64,000 nt of DNA from assembly GCA_027563935.2 (NCBI GenBank), contig CM050453.2:69548018-69612017 (forward strand), given 5' to 3'. Shown here in pieces: positions 37,313-48,767 of this stretch (the first letter of the stretch is position 1; each line of letters begins with the position of its first letter). Under the pieces are notes generated by a model, which saw only the letters and a program-made list of their open reading frames with translations, did not search any database and was not told where the DNA came from. The position numbers were made by a program, and so were the translations under genes. The stretch comes from Costus lasius (Eukaryota; Streptophyta; Magnoliopsida; Zingiberales; Costaceae).

Positions 37313-38962
37313 ACAGCTCCTAGAAGATCCACTAGGGCTCGGAGGAAGCCCATCAGGTATGGCTTCACTTAGAGTCCACTTTCCTTTTTAGTACTTTCCA
37401 TATTTGCATTGCATGGCATGATAGGTTAGTTCCACCCAAAAGTCTACCATGTAGTTTATTTTTATGAATGTTGTTGGTAGGTTGTGCATTGTAATATCAT
37501 GGTAGGTTAGTGCATGTAGTTGGACACATTTAAAGATGGCTCAAGGGATACAAGCTAGCTAGCTCACTCTACTCCAAGAAGCTAGTTCCCATTTTGGAAG
37601 GTTCACTTCAAAGACTTCAAACTCAACTCAACACCAAGCTCCACTTCAAAGCCCCACTCCAAGGCCCTTTCCAATTGAAGAAGATATCAACCCATGGATT
37701 CATTTGCGCCACCCTCAAGCAACAAATGGAAGCAAAAGCTCATCAAGATCCACCAATCAAGGAGGCGCTCCATCTAGATCCACCAATCAAGGAATTACAC
37801 CATCTAGATCCACAATTAGGGGAAGGATTATTTCCTTCTTCTCATTGCCGCCCAAGACAACAAGGAAGGATTTCGAATTCAAATTCCCTCCTCATATGCG
37901 CCCACATCTCCAAGGAAGATAATCAATTCAAAATTCAAAGACTCACCATTTCAAGACATCCAAAGGAAGCAACAAGATCAGCCATTTAATGACTTGCCAC
38001 CATTTTCGAATTTCATCCAAGTTTGTAAGGGGCGCAAGGGGCCAATGACCACCTTGCCCTCATCCCTTAGCCACCTATAAATATGTCCCCATCGCATCAT
38101 GTGCATTAAGCATTGTTGAAATATATTGTTGACTAGTTTCCTAGCCAAAGAAAGGTGCTTGTGTCGCCTAGGTGCTTGTGTCGCCTACCTCTTCTCCTTA
38201 GGGTGCTTGTGTCGCCCAAAGCCCCCCTCATCTTCCCCTTTTCCCCTCCAAGAGTCGAGACTCCCTTCCCCTTCTTCTCATCATCACTTCATCCAAGTCA
38301 AGCCGAGAGCTTTCAACATCAAAGCAAGAACACAACAACTCAAGTGGCGCATAGAACATGGAAGCACTTCTTGATCTCTTCAAGGCGACTCTATAAGTTA
38401 AGTGTTCTAACCTCTTGTGTTCTTTCTTCATACAACTTAAGAGCATCTTACTACACTTCCCTCGCAATTGTAGGAGTTGGCGCAAGGAAAGGAGTTTGGC
38501 GCATCCCTCTTCCCTTTTCTTCCCCCCCCCCCCTCTTAGTTAGTCCAATACTTGTGTTAGCAAGAGAATTTGGAGGACTAGCCTCCCTCTTGACTTTTGA
38601 TTGTGTAGTTATTTAATCTGTTTTATAACTCACCCACGCCTGTGTGGGATTGCTGATTGCCCTGTGTGTAACCTGCACCTTCCATCAGAGTAGGACCGGT
38701 GAAGAACGGGAAGGACGGTCCTTCTATTCTCAAGGGCCGCACTGTAAGTCTCCTTTACAATTATTGTCATTTACTTTGAAGCAAGTAGTGTAGCTCTATC
38801 TTCTTTCTTGCAAGTAGTTAATTCGGATTTCTTATTAAAAATACAAAAACACTACTTTCAAACTTCGTTAGTTTAAATTCGGTTTTCTCTATTTTATAAA
38901 AATATAAAACACTATTTTTCAAAAATCATTGTTTGCATGCTTTGTGAATTACCCCTACATCA
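37313..38962 (+). repeat. 5' LTR of the chromovirus, 5' end truncated
   Basis: Corresponds to 43694-45329 of the 3' LTR. Bases matching 43678-43693 are missing. It contains three CTTGTGTCGCC repeats (38159-38216) where the 3' LTR has two. A TATAAATAT box is at 38076-38084 and in the other LTR at 44457-44465. Duplicate ORFs in both LTRs (such as 37594-37989 and 43975-44370) are LTR sequence, not genes. Confidence 0.92.
38076..38084 (+). promoter_or_regulatory. Probable TATA box of the chromovirus LTR
   Basis: TATAAATAT in the plus orientation, about 880 bp before the LTR end, present in both LTRs. It is the best core-promoter candidate. Assigned by motif only. Confidence 0.5.
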
Positions 38963-38965
38963 TCT

Positions 38966-38977
38966 TGGTATCAGAGC
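38966..38977 (+). other. Primer-binding site of the chromovirus
   Basis: TGGTATCAGAGC, a perfect match to the complement of the initiator Met-tRNA 3' end, three bases after the LTR. Confidence 0.93.
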
Positions 38978-39138
38978 TTAGGCTCCTAGATTAGAAATTT
39001 CAAGCCTTCAAACTTATTTTCTAACTTCTAGGCGATTTTTGGAACTAGGTTGTTTAAGACAAAGGATTTTCATAATTGGCTACTAGCTCTATTATTATTT
39101 TCTCTATAAAAATCCTCTTTTTTAAAAAAAAATCAAAC

Positions 39139-42100
39139 ATGCAGACTAGATCTAAGGCTCAAAGCTCCCAACCCATAACTTTGGAAACCTTAGCTGAAAT
39201 GATTGCAGCCTTAAACCATAGGATAGACGATGTGGACACAAATCTACACCAACTCAATGATAAGGTGCAAGAGATAGAAGAGTCTAATAGGACTAGATCT
39301 CATAGCCAACCCCCAAGTGAACATCACTCTAGGGAACCTGTTCAAAGGCAGCAAACCCCAAGGAACAACCCTAGGAACACTCCCCAAGACTTTGATTGGG
39401 AAGGACACCCTGTCCAAAATCATCACAACCCTCGACCTAGGGATGACTATGCCCATGTTGTGAAGCTTAACCCGCCCACTTTTAATGGATCCCTTGATCC
39501 TAGAGTTTACCTAGACTGGGCAACCAAACTCGAGCAATACTTCGAATGGAGTATGATGCCCGAGCACTCTAAGGTTAGGTTCACCAAATGCCTGCTTGAA
39601 GGTTCTGCTAGACTCTATTGGAGTAATGTAGAAAGAAGCCTACAAAGGTCTAGACAACCCCCCATTACAAGATGGGAAGAGATGAACACTAGACTGAGAG
39701 AAAAGTATGTTCCCCTGAACTTTCATAGTAAGCTTCTTGACCAAACTAGTGGCCTTACCCAAGGAAACTCAACCGTAGAAGAATATATGGTAGAGTTTGA
39801 TGAACTGTTATTGAGGAGTGAAATGGATGAAACCCCAATGTTTACCCTAAGTAGGTTCAAGAATGGTCTCAAACCAGAAATTAAGAGAGGACTTGCCTTT
39901 TACCAAATAGATACCATAGAGGAAGCTTACCAAAGAGCCCTTGAAGTTCAACAACAACTTAAGATTAGAAAGGAAGCTCTGACCTCTAAACCAACCTATA
40001 GGCCCTCTCCTAGCAGTTCACACCCTAACTCCTCAACCCCTAAACCCAAGCCAATCCAAACCACAGTTGTCTGCCATAACTGTAAACAACCAGGTCACCT
40101 CATAAGGAACTGTCCTAAAAAGATAATGGTTATGACTGAGGAACACGTAGACCCAGAAGTAGAAACTGAGGAAAACTTAGATCAAGACCCTAACTGCTGT
40201 AATGTTGAGATTAATGACTGTGGTAGTGAAGAGGATTTTTTCCTCAACACTCTGGGAGTAGTCAGGTGCACCCTGATCAACCCCACCCCTACTGAAGACT
40301 GGCGAAGAACCAGCATCTTCCACACTTACTCAAAATGCCATGGTCACATGTGCAAAGTAGTAATTGATGGAGGGAGCAGTTTGAATGCGGTCTCTCAAGT
40401 AGCAGTCACTAAACTCAACCTTAAGGCAGAACCTCACCCTAAGCCTTATAGTATTTCCTGGGTCAACCAGACTAGCGTTCCTGTCTCCCATAGGTGCCTT
40501 GTCCCACTCATATTTGGTGCCTACCAAGGATCAATATGGTGTGACGTCATCACAATGGATGTCGCCCAGATTCTCCTAGGCCGTCCTTGGATTTTTGACA
40601 TGGATGTTGTCCACTACGGTAGGACAAACACTTATGTCTTCAATCACAATGGACAGAAGATTAGGCTTAAGCCATCCTTACCTAAGGAACTTAGAGCCTC
40701 CACTAGCAAAGGTAAGATAGAAGAACCCAAACAACCAAAGCCAACCATCCAACTTATCCAACCCCAAACCTTTGCTAAGGAATACCTAGAAGATCAACCT
40801 CTCTATACCCTTATCATTAAGGAAACCACACCTGAAACTGAAACCAAAACCCCTCCTGAGGTAGAAAGCATCCTAGAAGACTATAATAAACTTATCCCAG
40901 AAGACTTACCCAATGGTCTACCTCCACTTAGGGATATCCAGCATGTTATAGATCTTGTCCCTGGATCCACTTTACCCAACCTTCCCCATTATAGGATGAA
41001 CCCTACTGAGCACACTGAACTTAAGAGACAGGTAGATGATCTCTTAGCCAAGGGTTATATTAGGGAAAGTCTTAGTCCATGTGCTGTTCCAGCCCTCTTG
41101 ACTCCCAAGAAGGATGGCAGCTGGCGCATGTGCATAGACTGCCGTGCCATCAATAAGATAACTGTAAAGTACAGATTCCCTATTCCTAGGCTGGATGATA
41201 TGTTAGACATGCTAGTTGGGTCTAGATGGTTCACCAAACTTGATCTTAGGAGTGGATACCACCAAGTTAGAGTTAGGGAAGGGGATGAATGGAAAACCGC
41301 TTTCAAAACGAAAGATGGTTTATATGAGTGGTTAGTGATGCCCTTTGGCTTAACTAACGCCCCTTCTACTTTTATGAGGCTTATGACACAGGTCCTGAAA
41401 CCTTACATAGGTAGATTCCTAGTTGTTTATTTCGATGATATCCTAATCTTTAGCAAAACTAAGGAAGCTCACCTAGATCATCTCAGGAGAACCCTTGAAC
41501 TACTTAGGAAAGAGAAGCTTTATGTTAACTTAAAGAAATGTTCTTTCCTCTCTAGCAGTGTTGTCTTTCTAGGGTTCATAGTGTCTGAGCAGGGCCTTCA
41601 AGCCGACCCATCTAAGGTCCAAGCTATCCTAGATTGGCCAGAACCTAAAACTCTCACTGAAGTTAGGAGCTTCCATGGCTTAGCTACCTTCTACCGAAGG
41701 TTTATTAGAAATTTCAGTAATATTGTTGCCCCTATCACTAGTTGCTTGAAACTAGGTGATTTTACTTGGACTAAACCTGCTAGCCGAGCCTTTAGTGAAC
41801 TCAAAGTAAGGATGACCACAGCCCCAGTCCTCAGACTCCCTGACTTCAGCAAAGTCTTCGAGGTTGACTGTGATGCCTCTGGGATCGGCATAGGAGGGAC
41901 CCTCAGTCAAGAAGGTCACCCTGTTGCCTTTTTCAGTGAAAAACTCAATGAGGCAAAACAGAAATATTCAACTTATGACAAGGAATTTTATGCTGTAGTT
42001 CAATCTCTTAGATATTGGAGGCACTACTTGATTCATAATGAGTTTATCCTTAATAGTGACCACCAGGCTTTGTCATACCTTAGTGCTCAAAAGAAGTTGA

Positions 42101-43753
42101 ACTTTAGGCATGCCAAATGGGTAGAGTATATCCAGCAGTACACCTTTGTCCTAAAACACAAATCAGGAAAGGAAAACAAAGTAGCTGATGCTTTAAGTAG
42201 GGTTACTTTACTTATGCAAACTTTACATGTTCAAGTTACTGGTTTTGAAAATATGAAAACTGCATATCTTGATTGTCCTGATTTTGCTTCTATACATGCT
42301 GAACTTAGTGTTGACCCCCTAAGTCATCCTTTGTACACCCTTAGGGATGGGTTCTTATTTCTTGGACCTATACTTTGTGTCCCTAAGACCTCAATTCGAG
42401 AATTCCTTATTTGGGAATTGCACGGAGGAGGGTCTGCAGGTCACCATGGTCGGGATAAAACCCAAACCTTGGTTGAGGAGAGGTTTTATTGGCCGAACCT
42501 CAACAGGGATGTTGCTAAGGTGGTTAGCCACTGTAGGACATGCCAGGTAACTAAGACCCATAAGCATAGTGCTGGACTCTACACCCCGCTACCCATTCCC
42601 CAAGCCCCATGGCAAGACTTGAGCATGGACTTTATCTTAGGGCTGCCCAGAACATCTAGCAAGCATGACTCCATCTTTGTAGTAGTAGATAGATTCACTA
42701 AGATGGCCCATTTCATCCCTTGCTATAAAACTTCTGATGCCTCTCACATAGCCAAGTTATTCTTTAAAGAAGTTGTTAGGCTACATGGTACCCCCCCTTA
42801 CCATAGTTTCTGATAGGGACACCCGATTTGTCAGTTACTTCTGGAAGACCTTGTGGACCTTACTAGGCACCAAACTGAAATTCTCTACAGCCTATCATCC
42901 CCAGACGGATGGTCAGACTGAAGTGGTCAACTGATCACTAGGGAACATCCTTAGAAGCCTTGTAGGTGAACACCCCGGCACTTGGGACAAACTCTTGCCC
43001 ACCGCCGAGTTCTCCTACAATAGTGTTGTCAATAGGACTACAGGTCTCTCCCCTTTTCAGGCAAACTTAGGGTATCAGCCTAAGAAACCCATTGATCTGA
43101 TTGCCTTACCCAAGCATTTAAAACCTTCTTTATCAGCTCGTGATTATGCTTTCAATATTTCCCAAATGCACCATGAGATCCTTAGAAAAATTCTAGACTC
43201 TACTGTTTCATATTGCGAAGCTGCTAACAAGAAACGCCGAGAAAGGTTATTCAATGTAGGTGATCAGGTGATTCTGCGAGTCCGCGAGGAGCGTATCCAA
43301 GGACATGGATGCAAGCTGGACGCAAAGGGATTGGGACCCTTCACCATAGTGGGCAAGATCAACAACAACGCATATGTGCTTGATCTGCCTCCAGATTTGG
43401 GGATCCCCACCACAGTCAACGTGGAGGATCTCACTGCTTACAAGGAGCCTCTCTCACTCAAAGAACCAGAGGCCCCCTTCGATCCAGAGATAGTGGAAAT
43501 CCTTGAGGATCAGACCCGACTCACCCCTGACGAGGTACAACTGTTTTACCGCGTTAAGTTTTCTAATGGTGAGGAGGCCTGGCTCCCCGAGGCAGAGCTA
43601 GCCCTGGCTACTCCAGATTTACTCCAAGGATTCAAGGATAATTCTCCTGAGGAGAATTTTTCCAACCCGGGGAGAAATGATGGAGGGCCAAACACAGCTC
43701 CTAGAAGATCCACTAGGGCTCGGAGGAAGCCCATCAGGTATGGCTTCACTTAG
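39139..43753 (+). pseudogene. gag-pol: Chromovirus gag-pol polyprotein with one frameshift and one stop
   Basis: The likely start is the ATG at 39139 (MQTRSKAQ). The frame is open further upstream from 39076. In order: a short coiled-coil stretch, gag (about 39450-39970), zinc knuckle CHNCKQPGHLIRNC at about 40074, protease VIDGGSSLNAVS at about 40360, reverse transcriptase with YFDDILIF at about 41430, RNase H with EVDCDASGIG at about 41860, and integrase HHCC (GHHG, HCRTC) at 42440-42545, with the first catalytic D at about 42630. A run of seven C (42791-42797), where six would keep frame, shifts the frame, and TGA at 42932-42934 replaces an arginine codon before the last integrase part. 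The C-terminus has a weak chromodomain-like stretch (VEILEDQT, FSNGEEAWLPEAEL) and ends in the LTR. Confidence 0.9.
43669..43677 (+). other. Polypurine tract of the chromovirus
   Basis: GGGGAGAAA directly before TGATGG, the 3' LTR start. The tract lies inside the pol reading frame. It fixes the true LTR edge 16 bp left of where the two LTRs start to match. Confidence 0.75.
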
Positions 43754-45329
43754 AGTCCACTTTCCTTTTTAGTACTTTCCATATTTGCATTGCATGGCAT
43801 GATAGGTTAGTTCCACCCAAAAGTCTACCATGTAGTTTATTTTTATGAATGTTGTTGGTAGGTTGTGCATTGTAATATCATGGTAGGTTAGTGCATGTAG
43901 TTGGACACATTTAAAGATGGCTCAAGGGATACAAGCTAGCTAGCTCACTCTACTCCAAGAAGCTAGTTCCCATTTTGGAAGGTTCACTTCAAAGACTTCA
44001 AACTCAACTCAACACCAAGCTCCACTTCAAAGCCCCACTCCAAGGCCCTTTCCAATTGAAGAAGATATCAACCCATGGATTCATTTGCGCCACCCTCAAG
44101 CAACAAATGGAAGCAAAAGCTCATCAAGATCCACCAATCAAGGAGGCGCTCCATCTAGATCCACCAATCAAGGAATTACACCATCTAGATCCACAATTAG
44201 GGGAAGGATTATTTCCTTCTTCTCATTGCCGCCCAAGACAACAAGGAAGGATTTCGAATTCAAATTCCCTCCTCATATGCGCCCACATCTCCAAGGAAGA
44301 TAATCAATTCAAAATTCAAAGACTCACCATTTCAAGACATCCAAAGGAAGCAACAAGATCAGCCATTTAATGACTTGCCACCATTTTCGAATTTCATCCA
44401 AGTTTGTAAGGGGCGCAAGGGGCCAATGACCACCTTGCCCTCATCCCTTAGCCACCTATAAATATGTCCCCATCGCATCATGTGCATTAAGCATTGTTGA
44501 AATATATTGTTGACTAGTTTCCTAGCCAAAGAAAGGTGCTTGTGTCGCCTACCTCTTCTCCTTAGGGTGCTTGTGTCGCCCAAAGCCCCCCTCATCTTCC
44601 CCTTTTCCCCTCCAAGAGTCGAGACTCCCTTCCCCTTCTTCTCATCATCACTTCATCCAAGTCAAGCCGAGAGCTTTCAACATCAAAGCAAGAACACAAC
44701 AACTCAAGTGGCGCATAGAACATGGAAGCACTTCTTGATCTCTTCAAGGCGACTCTATAAGTTAAGTGTTCTAACCTCTTGTGTTCTTTCTTCATACAAC
44801 TTAAGAGCATCTTACTACACTTCCCTCGCAATTGTAGGAGTTGGCGCAAGGAAAGGAGTTTGGCGCATCCCTCTTCCCTTTTCTTCCCCCCCCCCCCCCC
44901 TCTTAGTTAGTCCAATACTTGTGTTAGCAAGAGAATTTGGAGGACTAGCCTCCCTCTTGACTTTTGATTGTGTAGTTATTTAATCTGTTTTATAACTCAC
45001 CCACGCCTGTGTGGGATTGCTGATTGCCCTGTGTGTAACCTGCACCTTCCATCAGAGTAGGACCGGTGAAGAACGGGAAGGACGGTCCTTCTATTCTCAA
45101 GGGCCGCACTGTAAGTCTCCTTTACAATTATTGTCATTTACTTTGAAGCAAGTAGTGTAGCTCTATCTTCTTTCTTGCAAGTAGTTAATTCGGATTTCTT
45201 ATTAAAAATACAAAAACACTACTTTCAAACTTCGTTAGTTTAAATTCGGTTTTCTCTATTTTATAAAAATATAAAACACTATTTTTCAAAAATCGTTGTT
45301 TGCATGCTTTGTGAATTACCCCTACATCA
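43678..45329 (+). repeat. 3' LTR of the chromovirus (1652 bp)
   Basis: TGATGG to ACATCA, with the termini forming an inverted repeat (TGATG/CATCA). The first 76 bp code for the end of pol (stop at 43751-43753). It is followed at once by copia gag codons (TATTCTGCAG). Confidence 0.9.
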
Positions 45330-48300
45330 TATTCTGCAGTCCCTCCCGGCCTCCTTTGATCCGTTCATTATTAATTTTAATATGAACAAGATCGACTGTA
45401 CTCCGGCAGAGTTGCTGAATATGCTCTTGACTACAGAGGAGACTCTAAAGGGAAAGCCTTCAACCTCTGTCTTGATGTTCCCTTCCAGGAACAAGAAGAA
45501 GGGGAAGAAGGGCAAAGCCCCTGTCAAGAACTACAACAAGGCTCTGAAACAAAAGGTCAAGCGGTCGAAGGAATACAGATGTTTCCATTGTGGCCAGCTG
45601 GGTCACTGGAAAAAGGACTGTAAAGCGCTCCAAGGAGACAAGAAGGGAAGCATCGCTTCTGGCTCAGGTATTTTTGTGACTGAAGTCATGATATCTTCTT
45701 CTTCTATTTCATGGGTGTTGGACACTGCATGTGGAGTTCACATTTGCTCAAATATACAGGAACTCAAGAGAAGAAGACAGGTGGGACAGCATGAGGTGGA
45801 CCTACGAGTTGAAAACGGGGCACGGGTTGCTGCTGTTGCTGTAGGAGAATATTACATCTCATTGCCATCTGGACTTGTATTAGAACTGAACAATTGTTAT
45901 TTTGTACCTAGCATTACCAAGAATATTATCTCTATTCCTGCTCTTGTCAGGAAAGGGTTTTCCTTTGAATGCAAGACTTCAAAGTGTTATCTTTCTCTTG
46001 ATAATATTATTTATGCTACTGGGTCAATTAACAATGGGTTATTCATGTTGGACATGGAATGTTCTATACAAAATATTGATAATAAGAAAGCCAAGTATGC
46101 TGGTGACAGCACCTTGCTATGGCATAGTTGTTTAGGCCATATTAACAAGAAGCGCATTAAGCGGTTGCATGACCATGGACTGCTGGGATCATTCTCCTAT
46201 GAGGAGATTGATACATGCAAAGCTTGTTTATTGGGCAAAATGACGAAGTCTCCTTTTCCTAACAAAGGTCAAAGGGCTTCAGGTTTACTTGACCTTATAC
46301 ACAGTGATGTGTGTGGGCCATTTAGTAAACATGCCAGAGGTGGCTACTCATACTTCATTACCTTTATTGATGATTTCAGTAGATATGGGTATGTCTATCT
46401 AATGAGACATAAGAGTGAATCTTTTGACAAGTTCAAAGAGTTCAAAAATGAAGTACAGAATCAGCTAGGCCGAAATATCAAGGCACTTCGCTAAGATCGA
46501 GGTGGAGAATACCTAAGTCGAGAATTTACTGACTATCTGAAGGAGTGTGGGATTATCTCACAGCTCACTCCACCAGGAACACCGCAATGGAATGGTGTGT
46601 CCGAGAGGAGGAACAGAACCTTACTGGATATGGTTCGTTCTATGATGAGTCAGGCTACTCTACCTTACTCCTTTTGGGGATTTGCGCTGGAAACAGCTGC
46701 AAAGGTACTAAACCGAGTGCCATCCAAGGCAGTTTCAAAGACTCCATATGAGTTATGGTATGGGAAACAGCCGAGCTTGACATTTATTAAGATCTGGGGT
46801 TGCGAGGCTTATGTCAAAAAGCTCGTCTCTGGGAAACTAGAGAGCAGATCTGAGAAATTCATCTTTGTCGGTTACCCTAAGGAAACTAAGGGTTATTATT
46901 TCTATAATCCCAAAGAGAACAAAGTATTTGTTGCTCGGACGGCTATTTTTCTTGAGAAGGAGTTTCTTCTGCAAGAGGCCAGTGGGAGAGAAATAAAACT
47001 GGATGAGAATCCAGAGGAAGGACAAAGTAGTCAAGCACAGTTGGATGAGCCTGAGCTAGTAGAACAGGTTATTGAACAACCTGAGGCTCAGATATCACGG
47101 GAACCACATAGATCGGGAAGGATCCGTCGACAGCCTGAGCGCTATGACGGAGTCTACATCATTGATCATGATGAACCCCTCACTTATGCGGATGCGGTCA
47201 GTGGACCGGAGTCAGCTAGATGGCTTGAAGCTATGCGAGCCGAGATGGACTCCATGTCAGATAACCAAGTTTGGGATTTGGTTGATCCGCCTCCGGGAGT
47301 AATCCCTATAGGCTGTAAATGGATCTTCAAGAAGAAGATTGACATGGATGGTAACGTAGTTACCTATAAAGGCAGGCTAGTTGCGAAAGGTTTCAAACAA
47401 ATCTACGGGATAGATTATGATGAAACTTTCTCTCCTGTAGCCATGTTCAAGTCAATTCGGATTATTCTTGCAATAGCAGCATATTACGATTATGAGATCT
47501 GGCAAATGGATGTGAAGACCGCTTTCCTTAATGGAAAACTGGATGAGGATGTGTATATGACACAACCTGAAGGTTTCACTAATCCATCAGATCATCATAA
47601 AATATGCAAGTTAAAGAAGTCCATTTATGGACTTAAGCAAGCATCTAGAAGCTGGAATATTCGTTTTGATGAATCAATCTGTGAATTTGGTTTCATCAAG
47701 AATGAAGATGACCCGTGTGTATATAAGAGGTTTAGAGGGAGCGTGATTACTTTCCTAGTCCTCTACGTCGATGATATCTTAATCATTGGAAATGATATTC
47801 CTGAACTGCATGCTGTTAAAGCATGGTTAAGAAAATGTTTCCAGATGAAAGATCTAGGAGAAGCAGCCTATGTATTAGGTGTGAAGATCTACAGAGATAG
47901 ATCTAAGAGGCTTCTCGGGCTGTGCCAGAGTACTTACATCGATAAAGTCCTGGAGAGATTCCATTTAGAGAATTCTAAAAGAGGATATCTTCCAGTCAGA
48001 CATGGTCTGAATCTTTCAAAGAGTCAGTGTCCACAAACACAGACTGAGAAAGATGAAATGGACAATACGCCTTATGCTTCGGCTATTGGGTCCATTATGT
48101 ATGCGATGTTATGTACTCGCCCAGACGTCGCTTACGGGTTAAGCGTGACTAGTCGATTCCAAAGTAATCCAGGTCAGGCGCACTGGATTGCGGTCAAGAA
48201 CATTTTGAAATATCTTCGGAGGACCAAAGATATGTTCTTGATATATGGAGGTCAGGAAGAACTCAGTATTGAAGGATATACTGACGCTTCGTTCCAATCT

Positions 48301-48747
48301 GACCAGGATGATTTCCGATCGCAATCAGGCTATGTTTTTAGCTTGAATGGAGGAGCTGTGGTATGGAAAAGTTTCAAACAGTCTATCGTTGCTGATTCCA
48401 CAACAGAAGCCGAGTATGTTGCAGCCTCGGAAGCATCTAAGGAGGCAGTGTGGATTCGCAAGTTCGTTCAGGAACTTGGTGTTGTTCCTTCGAGTGCAGA
48501 TCCTTTGGTTATCTTCTGTGATAACACTGGAGCAATCGCACAAGCAAAGAAACCACGGTCGCACCAGAAGTCCAAGCACATACAGAGACGGTTTCACTTG
48601 ATCTGGGAGATCATTGATCGTGGTGAGATCAAAATCTGCAAGGTTCATACAGATGACAATCTGGCTGACCCGCTTACCAAGCCTCTGGCGCAGCAGAAGC
48701 ATGAGAAGCACTGTAATAACATGGGTTTGAGATTTCTCAACCATTAG
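45330..48747 (+). pseudogene. gag-pol: Copia A1 gag-pol, from gag residue 157, one stop in integrase
   Basis: The same frame runs from the chromovirus junction to the stop at 48745-48747, equal to residues 157-1294 of the family polyprotein. It has a zinc knuckle CFHCGQLGHWKKDC (about 45578), protease DTACGVH, integrase with IHSDVCGPF and SERRNRT, reverse transcriptase with LYVDDILIIG (about 47762), and RNase H with GYTDASF, EAEYVAASE and CDNTGAIAQ. A TAA at 46492-46494 sits where the other copies have a serine codon just before the second catalytic D of integrase. Everything else looks intact, so apart from the missing gag start this copy was recently functional. Confidence 0.9.
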
Positions 48748-48756
48748 ATTAAGTGC

Positions 48757-48767
48757 AAGTGGGAGAT
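48757..48767 (+). other. Polypurine tract of copia A1
   Basis: AAGTGGGAGAT, with T just before the LTR start at 48768. The same tract precedes LTR D at 9631-9640. A-right lacks it. Confidence 0.8.

Larger units (their letters stand above)
37313..45329 (+). mobile_element. Ty3-gypsy chromovirus, CRM-like layout (8.0 kb)
   Basis: 5' LTR 37313-38962 (first 16 bp lost), Met-tRNA primer site, one gag-pol frame, polypurine tract and 3' LTR 43678-45329. LTR ends are TGATGG...ACATCA. Apart from a 17-bp deletion, a poly-C length change and about one substitution, the LTRs look the same, so it is younger than A1. The right flank is TATTC, as in intact copia gag. The left target repeat was lost. The end of pol lies inside the 3' LTR, as in the CRM clade. 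Clade assignment is tentative. Confidence 0.88.

Noticed and set aside
38512..38534. Poly-C runs (also 29464, 44886 and 55122) as regulatory sites
   Set aside because: Length differs between paired LTRs, as expected for slippage or sequencing uncertainty. No further evidence.
37594..38616. ORFs repeated at 43975-44983 (131, 72 and 153 codons)
   Set aside because: They lie in the two LTRs of the chromovirus. One is broken by the 17-bp deletion, and none has domain features.
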